A stretch of 64,000 nucleotides of DNA from Tridacna crocea (GCA_943736015.1 OX031058.1:16827001-16891000), one strand, 5' to 3'. Shown: positions 45,029-55,800, numbered from the stretch's first letter. Made by a program: numbers and translations. Notes: generated by a model not told the origin, from the letters alone.

Positions 45029-45104
45029 ATGAGGTACGGTTGAATGCATTCTGGGGGGGGGGGGCTCAAGTAAGCCACATTGGTCGACAAAAGGACTTTC
45101 GCGA

Positions 45105-45315
45105 TTTACTTGTCTGTGGACAAGTAGAAATATCTAAGATTTCCACACTTCTGTTGACTCAATATAAAAACAGAAATTTGTCTTTGGAAGGGTAGAAAGT
45201 ATTGTGGGAAAAACTTGGTAATGCTGATTACCAGCAATTTCTCCTTTTCCAACAATTTTTACGGCAACCCTTCCTATTGGGATTTTCAAGATGACAGAAT
45301 TGTGAGGTAGTGATA
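45105..45315 (+). mobile_element. TH element, decayed
   Basis: Starts within the long arm (ggacaagtagaaatatc); stem interrupted by acttggt; right end gaggtagtgata. A run of 13 G lies just upstream at 45052-45064. Confidence 0.5.
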
Positions 45316-45347
45316 GGATTCCCAGGGTGGATATAACTATACCTTGG

Positions 45348-45576
45348 TTAACCCATTACCACACAATCCCTACTTTTGACCCCCCTGAGAAAAAAGCCTT
45401 TAGAAAACATTGTGAGAAAAGGAGAAAATGCTGGTAACCAGCATTTTCTCCTTTTTCCACACAGTTTTCTACCCTTCACAAAACAAATTTCAAATTTTCA
45501 GTCACTTTTATTTTGTCGTCTACAAAAGCTTTCGGTTTGGACAAATCCAAAATTTTGTCATTTGGTAATGAGTTAA
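45348..45576 (-). mobile_element. TH element, complete
   Basis: TTAA 45348-45351 and 45573-45576; core ctggtaaccag. Confidence 0.9.
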
Positions 45577-46189
45577 GGGTTAAATAGATTCACAGACAGG
45601 TTTCTCCATGTCTTGAGCCCATTTCATTCTTCATCCTTTGGGTATTTAAAATTTACATTGAATAATGTTTACATTAACACCTTGTATGTTACTGATAACC
45701 AGTCTGTCTTCAATGGGAATGGTTCATGCCACATTCAATGCTTCAACAGAAAACGAAATTGTAGATTTGTCCATACTTAAAAAGGCCTTTATACTCATTT
45801 TGAAGTCTTAACTCATTTTGTATTTATTTTATCAAAATATAGTCATTCTTATATATTTGTGCCAAATATTGCGCCTGGCGATTGCAAGGTTGCGTAGATT
45901 ACGGTCAATAGAAAATGCATTTCGCTGAGTATCCGACTGTAGGCGGACACCAACGATAAATCTCCGTGATGCACCGCCATTGTTTACAGCTTCGATCATC
46001 AGCCAGTTTCCTTCTGACCAATTTTCGGTTTCTAATACTAACCTCCGTGTTTCTTTTTTTAGTTACACCATATATGTCAGTAATTTATCCTTGTGTACAC
46101 AAAGGACAGATTTCTGGACCATTCTAGTTTTTTTTTGAAATTGAACAGCGTTTCTGCTCACCAGCTGTAGACGGGCATCTTTAAAGGTT
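45577..46189. other. Unique stretch with CpG-richer segment
   Basis: 45845-46060 has many more CpG words than its surroundings. On the minus strand a 43-codon frame (45980 down to 45849) opens with aaacaatggcgg, a good Kozak context. No domain recognised; could be a 5' exon or a transposon piece. Confidence 0.3.
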
Positions 46190-46478
46190 TTGCAGACAAC
46201 AACTTTTGAATTTGGTTCTAATTCTGGGATTTGTCTGTGAAAAAGTAGTAAATTTTGTGGGAAAAGGAAGAAATGCTGGCTACCAATAGTGTCTCCTTGT
46301 TCTCCTAGGTTTTCTACCCTTTCAGACACAAATTCCAACATTTAAGCCCCATTTTCATTGCTTCTTTGATGGTTATGGAAGAAATGATACCTACAAACAG
46401 TTTCTCCTTGTTCCTCTATGTTGTCTACCAATTTCAGACACAAAAATCCAACATTTAAGCCATATTGTCATTGCTTGG
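46190..46478 (+). mobile_element. TH remnant with ~110-bp tandem duplication
   Basis: A decayed TH hairpin (aagaaatgctggctaccaatagtgtctcc) and the following caaattccaacatttaagcc...cattgctt are repeated: about 46266-46362 and 46378-46478. Confidence 0.55.
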
Positions 46479-46489
46479 GAGGGTACTTG

Positions 46490-46556
46490 TAAAGAAACTC
46501 CAGGAAAGCAAAAATATAATGTGTTGGCTACTACGATGTAACTGAAATAATGTTGA
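46490..46556 (+). mobile_element. SINE-A 3' fragment
   Basis: ccaggaaagcaaaaatataatgtgttggctactacgatgtaactgaaataatgttg matches the SINE-A 3' body. Confidence 0.6.
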
Positions 46557-46895
46557 CTTATCATCTAGCAATATTTTCAATTTGGATGAGAACACTTTTT
46601 GTTTTCCTGGTAGAAAATCAACAAAGAACTAGCTATAAAGATTCCTACCAGTGTACATGAGATACATAAATATGTCCAAGTTTGTTTATATGATTAGCTT
46701 CACAGTTTCCTTGATGCATTCTTCATTAAAATTTCATCATTCTCCTTATTTCTATTGTTGTCAGGGGAATTGTAGGTAAAACCATTTTTCCCAAATGGAC
46801 AAGGTTTTCATAGATACTGGTCGCCAATGATACCCAGCAGTGTATTGGATGTTTGACTACAATGTCTTTTGGATTTTTTGCAAAAAAGTGTATCA

Positions 46896-47053
46896 GGGCC
46901 TGTACCCGTATTCACCAACCATTCTTAAGAACGTTCTTTGTCTTATTCTACAGAATTTTCTACATATTGTAAGTAACACAATTTCTGATTGGCTAAACCA
47001 TTTGGAGAATAAGACTAAGAATATTCTCAGGAATGGTTAGTGAATACGCGCCC
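46896..47053. mobile_element. Palindromic MITE with GGGCC ends
   Basis: gggcctgtacccgtattcaccaaccattcttaag pairs with the inverse of ctcaggaatggttagtgaatacgcgccc; arms ~48 bp. Confidence 0.7.
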
Positions 47054-47251
47054 AGGTAAATGCACAAAGTGTATCAGGTAAATGTACAGAGTCTCAGGTA
47101 CTCATCTACAAAGTGTGTCAAATTTTTACATGTTTCAGATGTTTGACTACAGAGTCTTTAGGATGTTTGGCATCAGAGTGTTTGATACAAAGTGTTTCAG
47201 GTATTTTGCAATGAGTTAAGTGGGTCAGATGTTTGAATTCAGCATGTTTTA

Positions 47252-47282
<31 letters not shown>

Positions 47283-47455
47283 GTTTCACACCTCTGGTAA
47301 AAAAGGTAGGGTATTCATACACAAAGTGTGACATGTTTCAGATGTTAGACTACAAATTCTTCAGGATGTTTGGATTCAAAGTGTTTCAGATATGGAGTGT
47401 TTCAGGTATTTTGCAATGAGTTAAGTGGGTCATATGCTTGAATTCAGCATGTTTT

Positions 47456-47705
47456 AGATTGATTGATTGATTGATTGATGTATGTTTCACACCTCTATCA
47501 ACATCTTTTCAGTTATACCACGGTGACAGCTCACATATTCATGTATTTACTGGGTTTCACCAATATTAGGTTAGGGCTCTGACATGTCTTGCTCAAAAAC
47601 ACTCCCATGAAAACAAAGTGGATCAGGTGAGGCTTGAACCCAGTGCCTTCAGATTACGAGTCCCATACTTTACCTTTGAGCCATGCAGGTTAGGACCCTA
47701 CATGT
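47456..47705 (-). mobile_element. SINE-A, minus strand
   Basis: gatt tail at left; body inverse of ggtataactgaaaagatgttg, gagcaagacatgtcagagccc and gggagtg; tRNA-like head at right (minus-strand catggctcaaaggtaaag and gggttcaagcctc). Confidence 0.8.
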
Positions 47706-48386
47706 TTAAGATGTCTCTGGCCTATAAATGCTTCAAATATCTCTCTTTAATTAGAGTATTTTAGTTATGTTGCTATAAAAGGTTTCAAAATATTTCGAGA
47801 CAGAAATATGTGCAAAAAGTGTTTCAGATGTGGAATACAAAGTTGCACCCGTTTCTCTGCCAAGTGTTTCAGAAATTCTGTAACACATCATTTTATGTAT
47901 TTTGCTTCCCAAAGTGTGTCAGAAATATGGCGACCATATGAAAAAGAGCATTTCAGATATTTTGCCAAAAAATTATCTCTGTGTTAAAATGCTGGTGACC
48001 ATCATTTTTTGCTTTTCTCACAATGTTTAAAAAAAGTGGGGAAAAGAGATTGAGTATAGGAAAGGATTATACCCTCAACAAATCATCTTTCCATATTTTT
48101 TTGTTAATATGCATTTACACAGTTGCAAGCCTATTTCAAAATACAAAATCATTTTAGGAATTTACGCTCAAGAAAGCATTGACATCATTTCAGAACAGTT
48201 TACAGATAGTAGATTTTATCACATGATAAAGCATGTCATCAGTTTGTCAGACATACACTGATCCCCATCAATCATCAAATAAATTAGGGATTCTGCTCAC
48301 ATTATAATAATGTCTGAAAAGAGTACCTGTAACAGCTATCATGGCTTACTTAGTTTGAGAAGATTTAAATCACAAAATGATAGAGT

Positions 48387-48615
48387 TTAACCCTTTCCCA
48401 AACGACAAACTTTTGGACTAGGCCAAATTGAAAGCATTTGCAGACGACAATTCAACTCTTGCTGAAAAGATGATTTCTGTCTATAATAGGGTAGAAAACA
48501 TTGCGGGAAAAGGAGAAAATGCTGGTTACCAGCATTTTCTCCTTTTCCCACAATGTTTTCAAAAGGCTACTTTTCCAGACCCGTAAAAACCAGGGATTGT
48601 TTGGGAAAGGGTTAA
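48387..48615 (+). mobile_element. TH element, complete, b-type ends
   Basis: TTAA 48387-48390 and 48612-48615; termini ccctttcccaaac/gggaaaggg of TH-b, but the a-type core gctggttaccagc: a mosaic of the two subfamilies. Confidence 0.9.
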
Positions 48616-48923
48616 CAACCCTGAAGAACAAGTCAGTTCAAAGCATTGTGAACAATATGGACAAGATAGGCTTGATGGCCATGAATCACTCACCTGAGCC
48701 TGTTTGCCTGTGAACATGTAAAACAAAGTATTATCAGTGGTTTTTCACTGATAAAACTTATTAACATTGTACTTTACTCCGCCAACCCGTTTTCAAAACT
48801 ATTTATGATGTCATCGAGACAAATATTTATTTTTTTTACCCAATTAAATGAACATCAGATTGAAAATTTGGTCTAAACAGATTTGTCCCAGCCACCTACT
48901 ATTGCTTCCCATGAGATCAATAT

Positions 48924-49143
48924 TTAACTCATTACCAAACGGCAAAATTTTAGGCTTGTCCAATTGAAAGCATTTGCAGACGACAAAATAAAAGTGGCTG
49001 AAAATTTGAAATTTGTTTTGTGAAGCATAGAAAACAGTGTGGGAAAAGGAGAAAATGCTGGTTACTAGCATTTTCTCCTTTTCCCACAATGTTTTCTAAA
49101 GGCTTCATTCTCAGGGTCGTCAAAAGTAGGGATTGTGTGGTAC
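48924..49143 (+). mobile_element. TH element running into a minisatellite
   Basis: TTAA 48924-48927; the right end stops at ggattgtgtggta where the 36-bp repeat starts. Confidence 0.85.
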
Positions 49144-49588
49144 TCTATTACCTCTATGTCGATGATAAAATGACAGAAGGGTATTACCTCCATGTCGATG
49201 ATAAAATGACAGAAGGGTATTACCTCCATGTCGATGATAAAATGACAGAAGGGTATTACCTCCATGTCGATGATAAAATGAAAGAAGGGTATTACCTCTA
49301 TGTTGATGATAAAATGACAGAAGGGTATTGCCTCAATGTCTACCTCCATGTCGATGATAAAATGAAAGGATATTACCTCTATGTTGATGATAAAATGACA
49401 GAAGGGTATTTTCTCTATGTCGACGATAAAATGACAGAAGGGTATTACCTCTATGTCGATGATATGTTGATGATAAAATGACAGAAGGGTATTACCTCTA
49501 TGTCGACGATAAAATGACAGAAGGGTATTACCTCTATGTCAATGCTAAAATGACAGAAAAGTATTACCTCTATGTCGATGATAAAATG
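49144..49588. repeat. 36-bp minisatellite, about 12 copies
   Basis: Unit tattacctcyatgtcgatgataaaatgacagaaggg. Being a multiple of three, it leaves an open frame repeating YYLHVDDKMTEG on the plus strand (49020-49481) and another on the minus strand. The last unit runs straight into TH long-arm text (gacagacttgtccatgttgaaag). Confidence 0.9.
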
Positions 49589-49775
49589 ACAGACTTGTCC
49601 ATGTTGAAAGCATTTGCAGATGACAAAGTACATGTGGCCAGTAGTATTGCTTTAGAATGATAAAAAACATTGTATGAAATGGATGAAGTGCTGGCTGGAA
49701 AACATTTTTGACTTTTCCATATTTTATTAGCCTTTTCCTAGTGGTCAGTAAAACCCAAGATTGTTTGGTATAGAA
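49589..49775 (+). mobile_element. TH element, left tip replaced by minisatellite
   Basis: acttgtccatgttgaaagcatttgcagatgac, eroded hairpin, right text caagattgtttggtatag. Confidence 0.65.
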
Positions 49776-50457
49776 ATAGTAAACACATGAAAGCGTCTAT
49801 CTTTATAAGTGATAGAAAAAAGTAAAAAATACAAGCCATTACTATTTAGGTTAACTCACATCAGAAAAAGATTAACATTACAAAAACTTGAGGTGAGTGA
49901 CACCTTGGTTCATACTTATTTTTTACAATCTGACACCTTCCTATTTATAATAATATCTCCATAACCATTTTACATGGGAAGGTGATATGAAACGATAAAT
50001 CATATCACTATGGGATATTCATTATTATCATTCAAGATGATGGAAAACAAACATGACGTTTAATACAAAATTATTTTGACTATAACACCTTCAGCGATGA
50101 GACCACCTACCTCATGACAGTGTTAATACATGTCCATGTGTGCTTTTTTTTTTCAAATGATCAAAGCACCAAAAGTCCTGGTTCCTCTACATATTCAGTC
50201 AAAGCTAATTTTTTTAGAATAATTTTGCAAGTGTGTCGTATTAATGAAAGAAGTTTAAAGAATGGAATTGCAATAATCCTAGTTGTCTGTTAATTTAAAC
50301 ACTCAAAATATCAAAAAGGTACATTAAAAACAAAACTGTGCTTGATTCAAGAGCTCTGGATGCATAGAGTGCTGACACTCTTGAACAAAAGAATCAATTA
50401 GTTGTTGTGTATCATTAATATAAAAGAGGTTAACAGACTGAAAGTGAAGTTCCTTGT

Positions 50458-50682
50458 TTAACTCATTACCAAACGACAATATTTTAGGCTTGTCCAAACC
50501 GAAAGCTTTTGCAGACGACAAAATAAAAGTGAAAATTTGAAACTTGTTTTGTATAAGGTAGAAAACATTGTGGGAGAAGGAGAAAATCCTGGTTACCAGC
50601 ATTTTCTCCTTTGCCCACAATGTTTTCTAAAGGCTTCTTTCCCAGGGGCGTCAAAAGTAGGGATTGTGTGGTAATGGGTTAA
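50458..50682 (+). mobile_element. TH element between the duplicates
   Basis: TTAA 50458-50461 and 50679-50682; core gctt loss: aatcctggttaccagcatt. Confidence 0.85.
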
Positions 50683-50785
50683 TTGATCAAAGCACCAAAA
50701 GTCATGTTGGTTCCTCTACATATTCAGTCAAAGCTAATTTTTTTTTTGCATTATTTTGCAATTGTGTCATATTAATTAAAGAAGT

Positions 50786-50994
50786 TTAACTCTTTACCAC
50801 ACAGTCCTGAGTTTTAACTATCATTAGAGCAGGCTTTTTGAAAACATTGTGGGAACCAGCATTTTCTGCTTTCCCAAAATCTTATATATACTATCTTATA
50901 CAAATCCTATCATTTATGCCATGTAAATTTTGTTGTCTGCTAGTGTTATCATTTTGGACCAGTCTAAAAATATTGTTGTTTGGTAAAGAGTTAG
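50786..50994 (-). mobile_element. TH element at a site with a paralogous empty site
   Basis: TTAA 50786-50789, ttag 50991-50994; left stem arm deleted (attgtgggaaccagcattttctgc). Confidence 0.85.
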
Positions 50995-51165
50995 AGAATG
51001 AAATTGTAATAATCGTAGTTGCCAGTTTCAATTTTTTAGTTACTTTTATTTTGTTGTCTGCAAATGCTTTCAATTTAGACCAGTTTGGGGTTAAACAATC
51101 AGAATAATCAAAACATGATTATGGATCAAGTCATTTCACTATCCCATTAATTTTTTTCTGTATTT

Positions 51166-51375
51166 TCTTGTCAAGCAGTTTCAAAGCCTCTGCAGACAAC
51201 AAATTATATCTTAGTTATACGATGATTTCTGACTTTGATAGGGAAGAAAATATTGTGGGAAAAGGAGGAAATGCTGGTTAATGCTGGTTATCAGCATTTT
51301 CTCCTTTTCCCAGAATGTTTTCTATAGGCTTCTTTTTCAGGGTTTTTAAGTCAGGATTGTGTGGAAAAGCATAAA
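51166..51375 (+). mobile_element. TH element, both tips missing
   Basis: agcagtttcaaagcctctgcagacaac to gtgtggaaaagc; the core is tripled (atgctggttaatgctggttatcagcat). A right long-arm fragment also lies at 51025-51095. Confidence 0.65.
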
Positions 51376-51566
51376 ATTTAGTCATTTGAAGTTAAAGTGA
51401 ACTAAGTTCAAACTAAAAAATTCAATGGCAATAAACAGCTACTATGAAAAGCCACACCAAAAGCACCCAATAACTGATAAGACCACCAAGATGAACACAT
51501 GAACATGTGTCTGTCTGCCAGACCTTTAGAATCAAACAGTACCAGCTAGACAACATTCTGTGGCTT

Positions 51567-51700
51567 TCAACCCTTTGCCAAACACCAAAATTTTTAAATT
51601 AACCAAACTGAAAGTATTTGCGACAGCATACTCTCCTTTTCTTACAATGTTACAAAGTCTGGTCCTTGAGAGTTGTTGAAACTTGGGATTGTGTGCTTAA
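51567..51700 (+). mobile_element. TH element with internal deletion
   Basis: Left tcaaccctttgcc, right TTAA 51697-51700; the middle, including most of the left stem, is gone. Confidence 0.7.
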
Positions 51701-51927
51701 CTCTTTACCAAATGACAAAATAATGAATAACACCAAATTGAAAGAAATTACAGATGACAAACTTAATATTGCCAAAATGATGATTTCTGTCTTTGATAGA
51801 GTAGAAAATATTGTTTGATAAAAGGATAAAATGCTGGCTACCAGCATTTTCTCCTTTTCCCCACAGTGTTTTCAAAAGCTTTCACTATCAGGGTCGTTAA
51901 AACTCTGATTGTGTGGTAAAGGGTTAA
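51697..51927 (+). mobile_element. TH element, tandem with previous
   Basis: Shared TTAA; TTAA 51924-51927; stem slightly eroded (attgtttgataaaaggataaaatg). Confidence 0.85.
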
Positions 51928-52029
51928 CAGGTAAATTCAAAGGTCCCTTAGCTGATTACCCGAGAAAAAATACTATGTAGAATGATTAAATTTAAAAGTA
52001 TTATAATGTACATAACAAATTGGCGTTCA

Positions 52030-52188
52030 CTTTCAAGAATGCAACATGCCTTCAAGAGGGTAGACAATATTATTGGTAGAGGAGAAGCTTGATGCTGGTT
52101 GCAAGTACTTTCTCCACATTCAAAATGTTTTCAAACGGCTTTTTCTCTCAAAGTCATTAAAATACAGCGTTGTATTGCACAAGGTTAA
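52030..52188 (+). mobile_element. TH element, decayed
   Basis: gggtagacaatattattgg ... gatgctggttgcaagtactttctcc ... ctctcaaagtcattaaaatac. Confidence 0.5.
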
Positions 52189-53049
52189 TTCCTGATTACA
52201 CTGATTGCAAAGCAAGCCAAACAGCCAACTAATACAATTGAAGGTAGTAGACCCCTAATGCCTCTAGTGCTGCATTGCATAAAGTTTTCTTGATAGCAGA
52301 TAATTGCAGATTTACACAGGTATAACACTTTTGCACATTTTTAATGGACTAGAAATTTCTATATGCCTATCTTGAAATTATTTGTAGATATTTTAGTTAG
52401 CTTCCAGAAAAGGGAATGAAAACATAGTGGTTTAGATTTATAAATGACAATTCTAGAAAAGACAAAAAGAGAAAAGACAAAAAGGGAAAAGTGGCTTGGT
52501 TAAAGCAGTACAACAACACTTTTTTAATCATAGCAAATTTTGAAGGATAATATTATTGTGGAAATAGCTGTTTTCTAATTAAGGGTCTACTACTTTAATA
52601 TGTCAAAGACTTGATTTTGGTAGGAAGATCTTACAACTGGGGTGAACATTGCAGATTCAAAACTTTGGTAAATACTTTCTTACCATTCTAAATCTTATTC
52701 AGGGTCTTTTTCTAGACAGTTTTCCAAGCAACGCTACTTCTGAAGATTTAGAATTTAAGATTATGAGTGGTTGGTGAATACAAATGCAGAAATTGCTCTT
52801 TCTGTGTGGTCCTAACTACCCTAGATCATTACTAAGAATTTTATTGGTTAAAAGCAGATTGTTCAAAATGCTGAGAAAAATGTTACAGGTTTACTTCTGT
52901 ACCAGGCAACATGCTGTGGCCATTCAATTCAAAAGGTAAGTTACCTTTATGATAACAATCAAACTTTCTTTGAATAAAATACACCCAGTATAGTTGGCTC
53001 ATCCTAATTTTCTTATCTCTTTTACCTAGAAGATTAGCCTGGCTTATCT
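52189..53049. other. No supported gene
   Basis: Unique-looking DNA. At 52670-52790 ttaccattctaaatcttattc and gagtggttggtgaata loosely resemble the palindromic MITE at 46896-47053. Confidence 0.4.
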
Positions 53050-53278
53050 GTTCAACCCTTTATCAAATAAGTCTGAATTTAAATGATGCCACTAAAGAAA
53101 TCTTTTGAAAAGCCATGGAAAGGAAGAAGATGCTGGTAACCAGCATTTTCTCCTTTTCCCATGACAATTTTTTATCCTTTCTAAGACAAATTTCAATCAT
53201 TAAAGCAACATTTAGATGACTGTCCCAAATGCTTTTGACTTTTGAAAAGTCTAGACATTAATAATTTGATAAAGAGTC
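53050..53278 (-). mobile_element. TH element, diverged
   Basis: ttcaaccctttatcaaat at left, ttgataaagagtcc at right; core ctggtaaccag kept. Confidence 0.7.
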
Positions 53279-53501
53279 CTAAGTCAGTACAAAAGATAAT
53301 CAGTCCTATGAATAAACTACAAATTCTTTACCAAACTAATCACAGTTAAGTCTATGTTGAAACAAAAATATCCAACTTTGAAAACATTGCAACAAAGGCT
53401 TGTAATCTTCATTCTTTTTTTACACCTTCTAGCATTTCAATCATTTGAACCATGTTTGATTATGTTGTCCGGAACTGCTTTAACTCTTTACTCCATAATT
53501 A

Positions 53502-54075
53502 CAGTGTTGTGCCTAGGCCGCGGGATTGCGGGATTCCCGCAATTTTTTTAACAATGTCCCTTAAAATTTAAGCCATTGCGGGATGTCGGGCGCGCTCACG
53601 AAAATCCGACAAATTTTCCTTATCTGGAGTCCATTTCGGTATTTACATACATTGCGTTAATTACAATGGGCACCTGCACAACGTAGATTGTGACCGCGAA
53701 ATTTACTGAGATAAAGTCGCTTAGGGATATCCGATATTTAAACCAGTCTTACTGTTGTCAATAAAACAATATGGCGAAACGCCGGATGCGGTTGACCAAC
53801 TCTATGTCGGGAAAGGTTAAAAATAGAAAAGTTGCAGACGAAATTGAATCGCAGTGGACTGTGAAAACCTCAAATCGATCGCGGCTTCTTCGACCTCCGG
53901 CACAAGTAAGAAAAAGGACGAAAATTTGAGAAAAAATCGGCTCATAAAATTTCCGTGATTACAAGAGTCGGATGGAAGTATGAAATGTGTCCCCTAGATT
54001 TTTCTAATGTCCCCATGACATTAAGGTAGGGGGACACCTGTGTCCCCCAAAAATTTTGGCCTAGGCACAACACTG
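53502..54075. mobile_element. CAGTGTTG-ended element, 574 bp
   Basis: 18-bp exact inverted ends (cagtgttgtgcctaggcc), flanked by taatta on both sides (53496-53501, 54076-54081). Markedly richer in CpG than its surroundings. Ends are hAT-like, but the apparent duplication is 6 bp or, if the palindromic target misleads, 2 bp. Confidence 0.8.
53771..53929 (+). CDS. 52-codon ORF in CAGTG element, possible first exon
   Basis: Begins atggcgaaacgccgg and encodes a short, very basic protein (MAKRRMRLTNSMSG at the start, RKRTKI at the end). Within it ggcacaagtaagaa is a good 5' splice donor, so the frame could be the first exon of a transposase or a captured host gene. I do not recognise the family. 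Its CpG-rich codon use differs from all neighbours. It may also be non-coding. Confidence 0.3.
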   Translation: MAKRRMRLTNSMSGKVKNRKVADEIESQWTVKTSNRSRLLRPPAQVRKRTKI

Positions 54076-54261
54076 TAATTATATACTCATTTTGATGTAT
54101 CAACAACAGACAGCTTTTGAAAACATTGTGGGAAAAGGAGAAATTGCTCGTTTTCCACTCAATCAGATATTTGTATCCTCATTTGTCCATATTTCTGACA
54201 TCATATATCTTTATTTGCAGCTGAAATGGAAGAGCCTCATATTGGCATATCAGGTAAGGGG

Positions 54262-54490
54262 TTAACCCATTCCCAAACAATCCCTGGTTTTTACGACCCT
54301 GAGATAGAAGCCTTAAGAAAACATTGTGGGAAAAGGAGAAAATGCTGGTAACCAGCATTTTCTCCTTTTCCCACAATGTTTTCTACCCTGCTGGATACAA
54401 ATTTCAATTTTTGAGTTTCAATGATTTTGCCGTCTGCAAGTGCTTTTCAATTTGGACCAGTCTAAAATTTGACGTTCGGTAAAGGGTTAA
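54262..54490 (-). mobile_element. TH element, complete
   Basis: TTAA 54262-54265 and 54487-54490; apparently perfect stem; tandem with the TH-c copy. Confidence 0.9.
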
Positions 54491-54530
54491 ATTTTGACAG
54501 GTCAAAAAGTCTATGTGGGAAAAACTGGAC

Positions 54531-54770
54531 CCTTACCTCCTTACTACACAATCACAAGTTTTAACAACCCTGAATAAGAAGGCTTTTTGAAAAAAAAAAA
54601 ATGTGGCAAAAGAAGAAAATGCTGGTAACTAGCAATTTCTCCATTTCCCATAATGTTTTCTAACCTTCCCTAAATAGATTTCATATTTTAAGACACATTT
54701 ATTTTGTCAGATGCAATTGCATTAAAATTGGATTTATCTAATATTTTGTTGTTATAGTGAAGAATTATTA
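54531..54770 (-). mobile_element. TH element, diverged
   Basis: ccttacctccttactacac at left; oligo-A replaces part of the stem; core gctggtaactagc. Confidence 0.6.
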
Positions 54771-54809
54771 GATCAGATTTTGTCAAGCAAGATAAATAAT
54801 CTAATGACC

Positions 54810-55034
54810 TTAACTCGTTACCAAACAAATTCCTGGTTTTCATGACCCAGATGAAGACGCCTTCATGGTGGGAAAAGGAGAAAATGCTGGTAACCAGCAT
54901 TTTCTCCTTTTTCCCACAATGTTTTCTACCCTTTCCAAAACATATTCAAATATTTGATTTACTTTTATTTACTTGTCTGCAAGTGCTTTCAATTTTGGAC
55001 AAGTCTGGAATTTTGTTGTTTGGTAAAGAGTTAA
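54810..55034 (-). mobile_element. TH element
   Basis: TTAA 54810-54813 and 55031-55034; the left stem base is shortened (ccttcatggtgggaaaagg). Confidence 0.85.
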
Positions 55035-55351
55035 ATCTTTAAAAATTGTGAGTAAAGAAGAAAGGGCTGTATTGCCTTCTTTTTCCGTAATATTTTCAAC
55101 CCTTTTCAAAACAATTTCCAAGTCACATTTTATCTGTTAATCTGTTCTATTCAATTCTTTACTTGGGCAGTCTTTGTTTCCTAACTTAAAGAAAGACTTC
55201 CAAAAATAGCAACCAAAATCATTAGTTATAACCCTGTGGGGTACGAGTTAAAGATCTAAAGCAATTTACCAGTTCTACAAAGAATTTCAAACAGCTGTTA
55301 TTTCTGGTCATTAGATCAATCGATAATCAGCATGCACTCATTGTACATAAT

Positions 55352-55530
55352 CTTTACTAAAAAACGTTATGATTTAACGACCCTGAGGAGAAAGGCTTTT
55401 GAAAACGTTCTGAGAAAAGGAGAAAATGACAGCTACCCTTTCATATCCAAAATGCTGGTTACAGTGTATTCAGGCCTTTCTCTTTGGGTTGTCATCAAAA
55501 CTCCAGAATGCCTGGTAAAAGGTTTAAATG
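55352..55530 (-). mobile_element. TH mosaic, decayed
   Basis: gaccctgaggagaaaggcttttgaaaac at left and cctggtaaaaggtttaa at right; both halves resemble short arms, hairpin lost. Confidence 0.45.
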
Positions 55531-55567
55531 CACCCAGGTAGAAGGTTGACCCTTTTTCAAGTTCATA

Positions 55568-55783
55568 TCTGTACCACATAACCAAATGTCAGCGTTGTCC
55601 AAATGAAAGCTTTTAAGACGAAAAGTTTTATTTGGCCCATGACTGCATTAATTTTGCTTTCAAAAGGATAGAAAACATTCTGGGAAAAGGGAACAATACT
55701 GGTTACTGATATTTTCTCGTTTTTCAACAATGCTTTCAAAAGTCTTCCAGGGTTGTTTGAGGCTATGAGGTAAAGGGATAATC
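55568..55783 (+). mobile_element. TH element, diverged
   Basis: ctgtaccacataaccaaatg ... ctgggaaaagggaacaatactggttactgatattttctc ... gaggtaaaggga. Confidence 0.6.
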
Positions 55784-55800
55784 CTGAGTGCATTTTGTCC

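Larger units (their letters stand above)
46840..47980. repeat. Decayed minisatellite, ~30-36-bp unit
   Basis: Words such as acaaagtgtttcaggtattttg and catgtttcagatgtttgactac recur irregularly across more than 1 kb. A block of ~200 bp (about 47115-47280, 47330-47485) is duplicated, including a gatt microsatellite. Confidence 0.65.
50158..51024. repeat. Duplicated segment, copies ~133 bp
   Basis: Copy 1 is 50158-50290, copy 2 is 50684-50789 plus 50995-51024. Copy 2 is interrupted exactly at its TTAA by the TH copy 50786-50994; copy 1 shows the unoccupied site at 50255-50258. Confidence 0.85.
53479..54265. mobile_element. TH-c element hosting a CAGTG element
   Basis: TTAA 53479-53482 and 54262-54265. 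Left tip ctctttactccataatta; right part atatactcattttgatgtatcaac matches the intact TH-c copy at 7257-7480. Confidence 0.75.
53321..54515 (-). mobile_element. TH element hosting a nested TH pair
   Basis: Left piece 53321-53482 ends ccggaactgctttaa; 54487-54515 resumes ttaaattttgacaggtcaaaaag, which fits the missing part of the same arm. Confidence 0.55.

Noticed and set aside
49020-49481. 153-codon frame with YYLHVDDKMTEG repeats
   Set aside because: It exists because the minisatellite unit is 36 bp, a multiple of three; its first part is TH sequence and the opposite strand is open as well.
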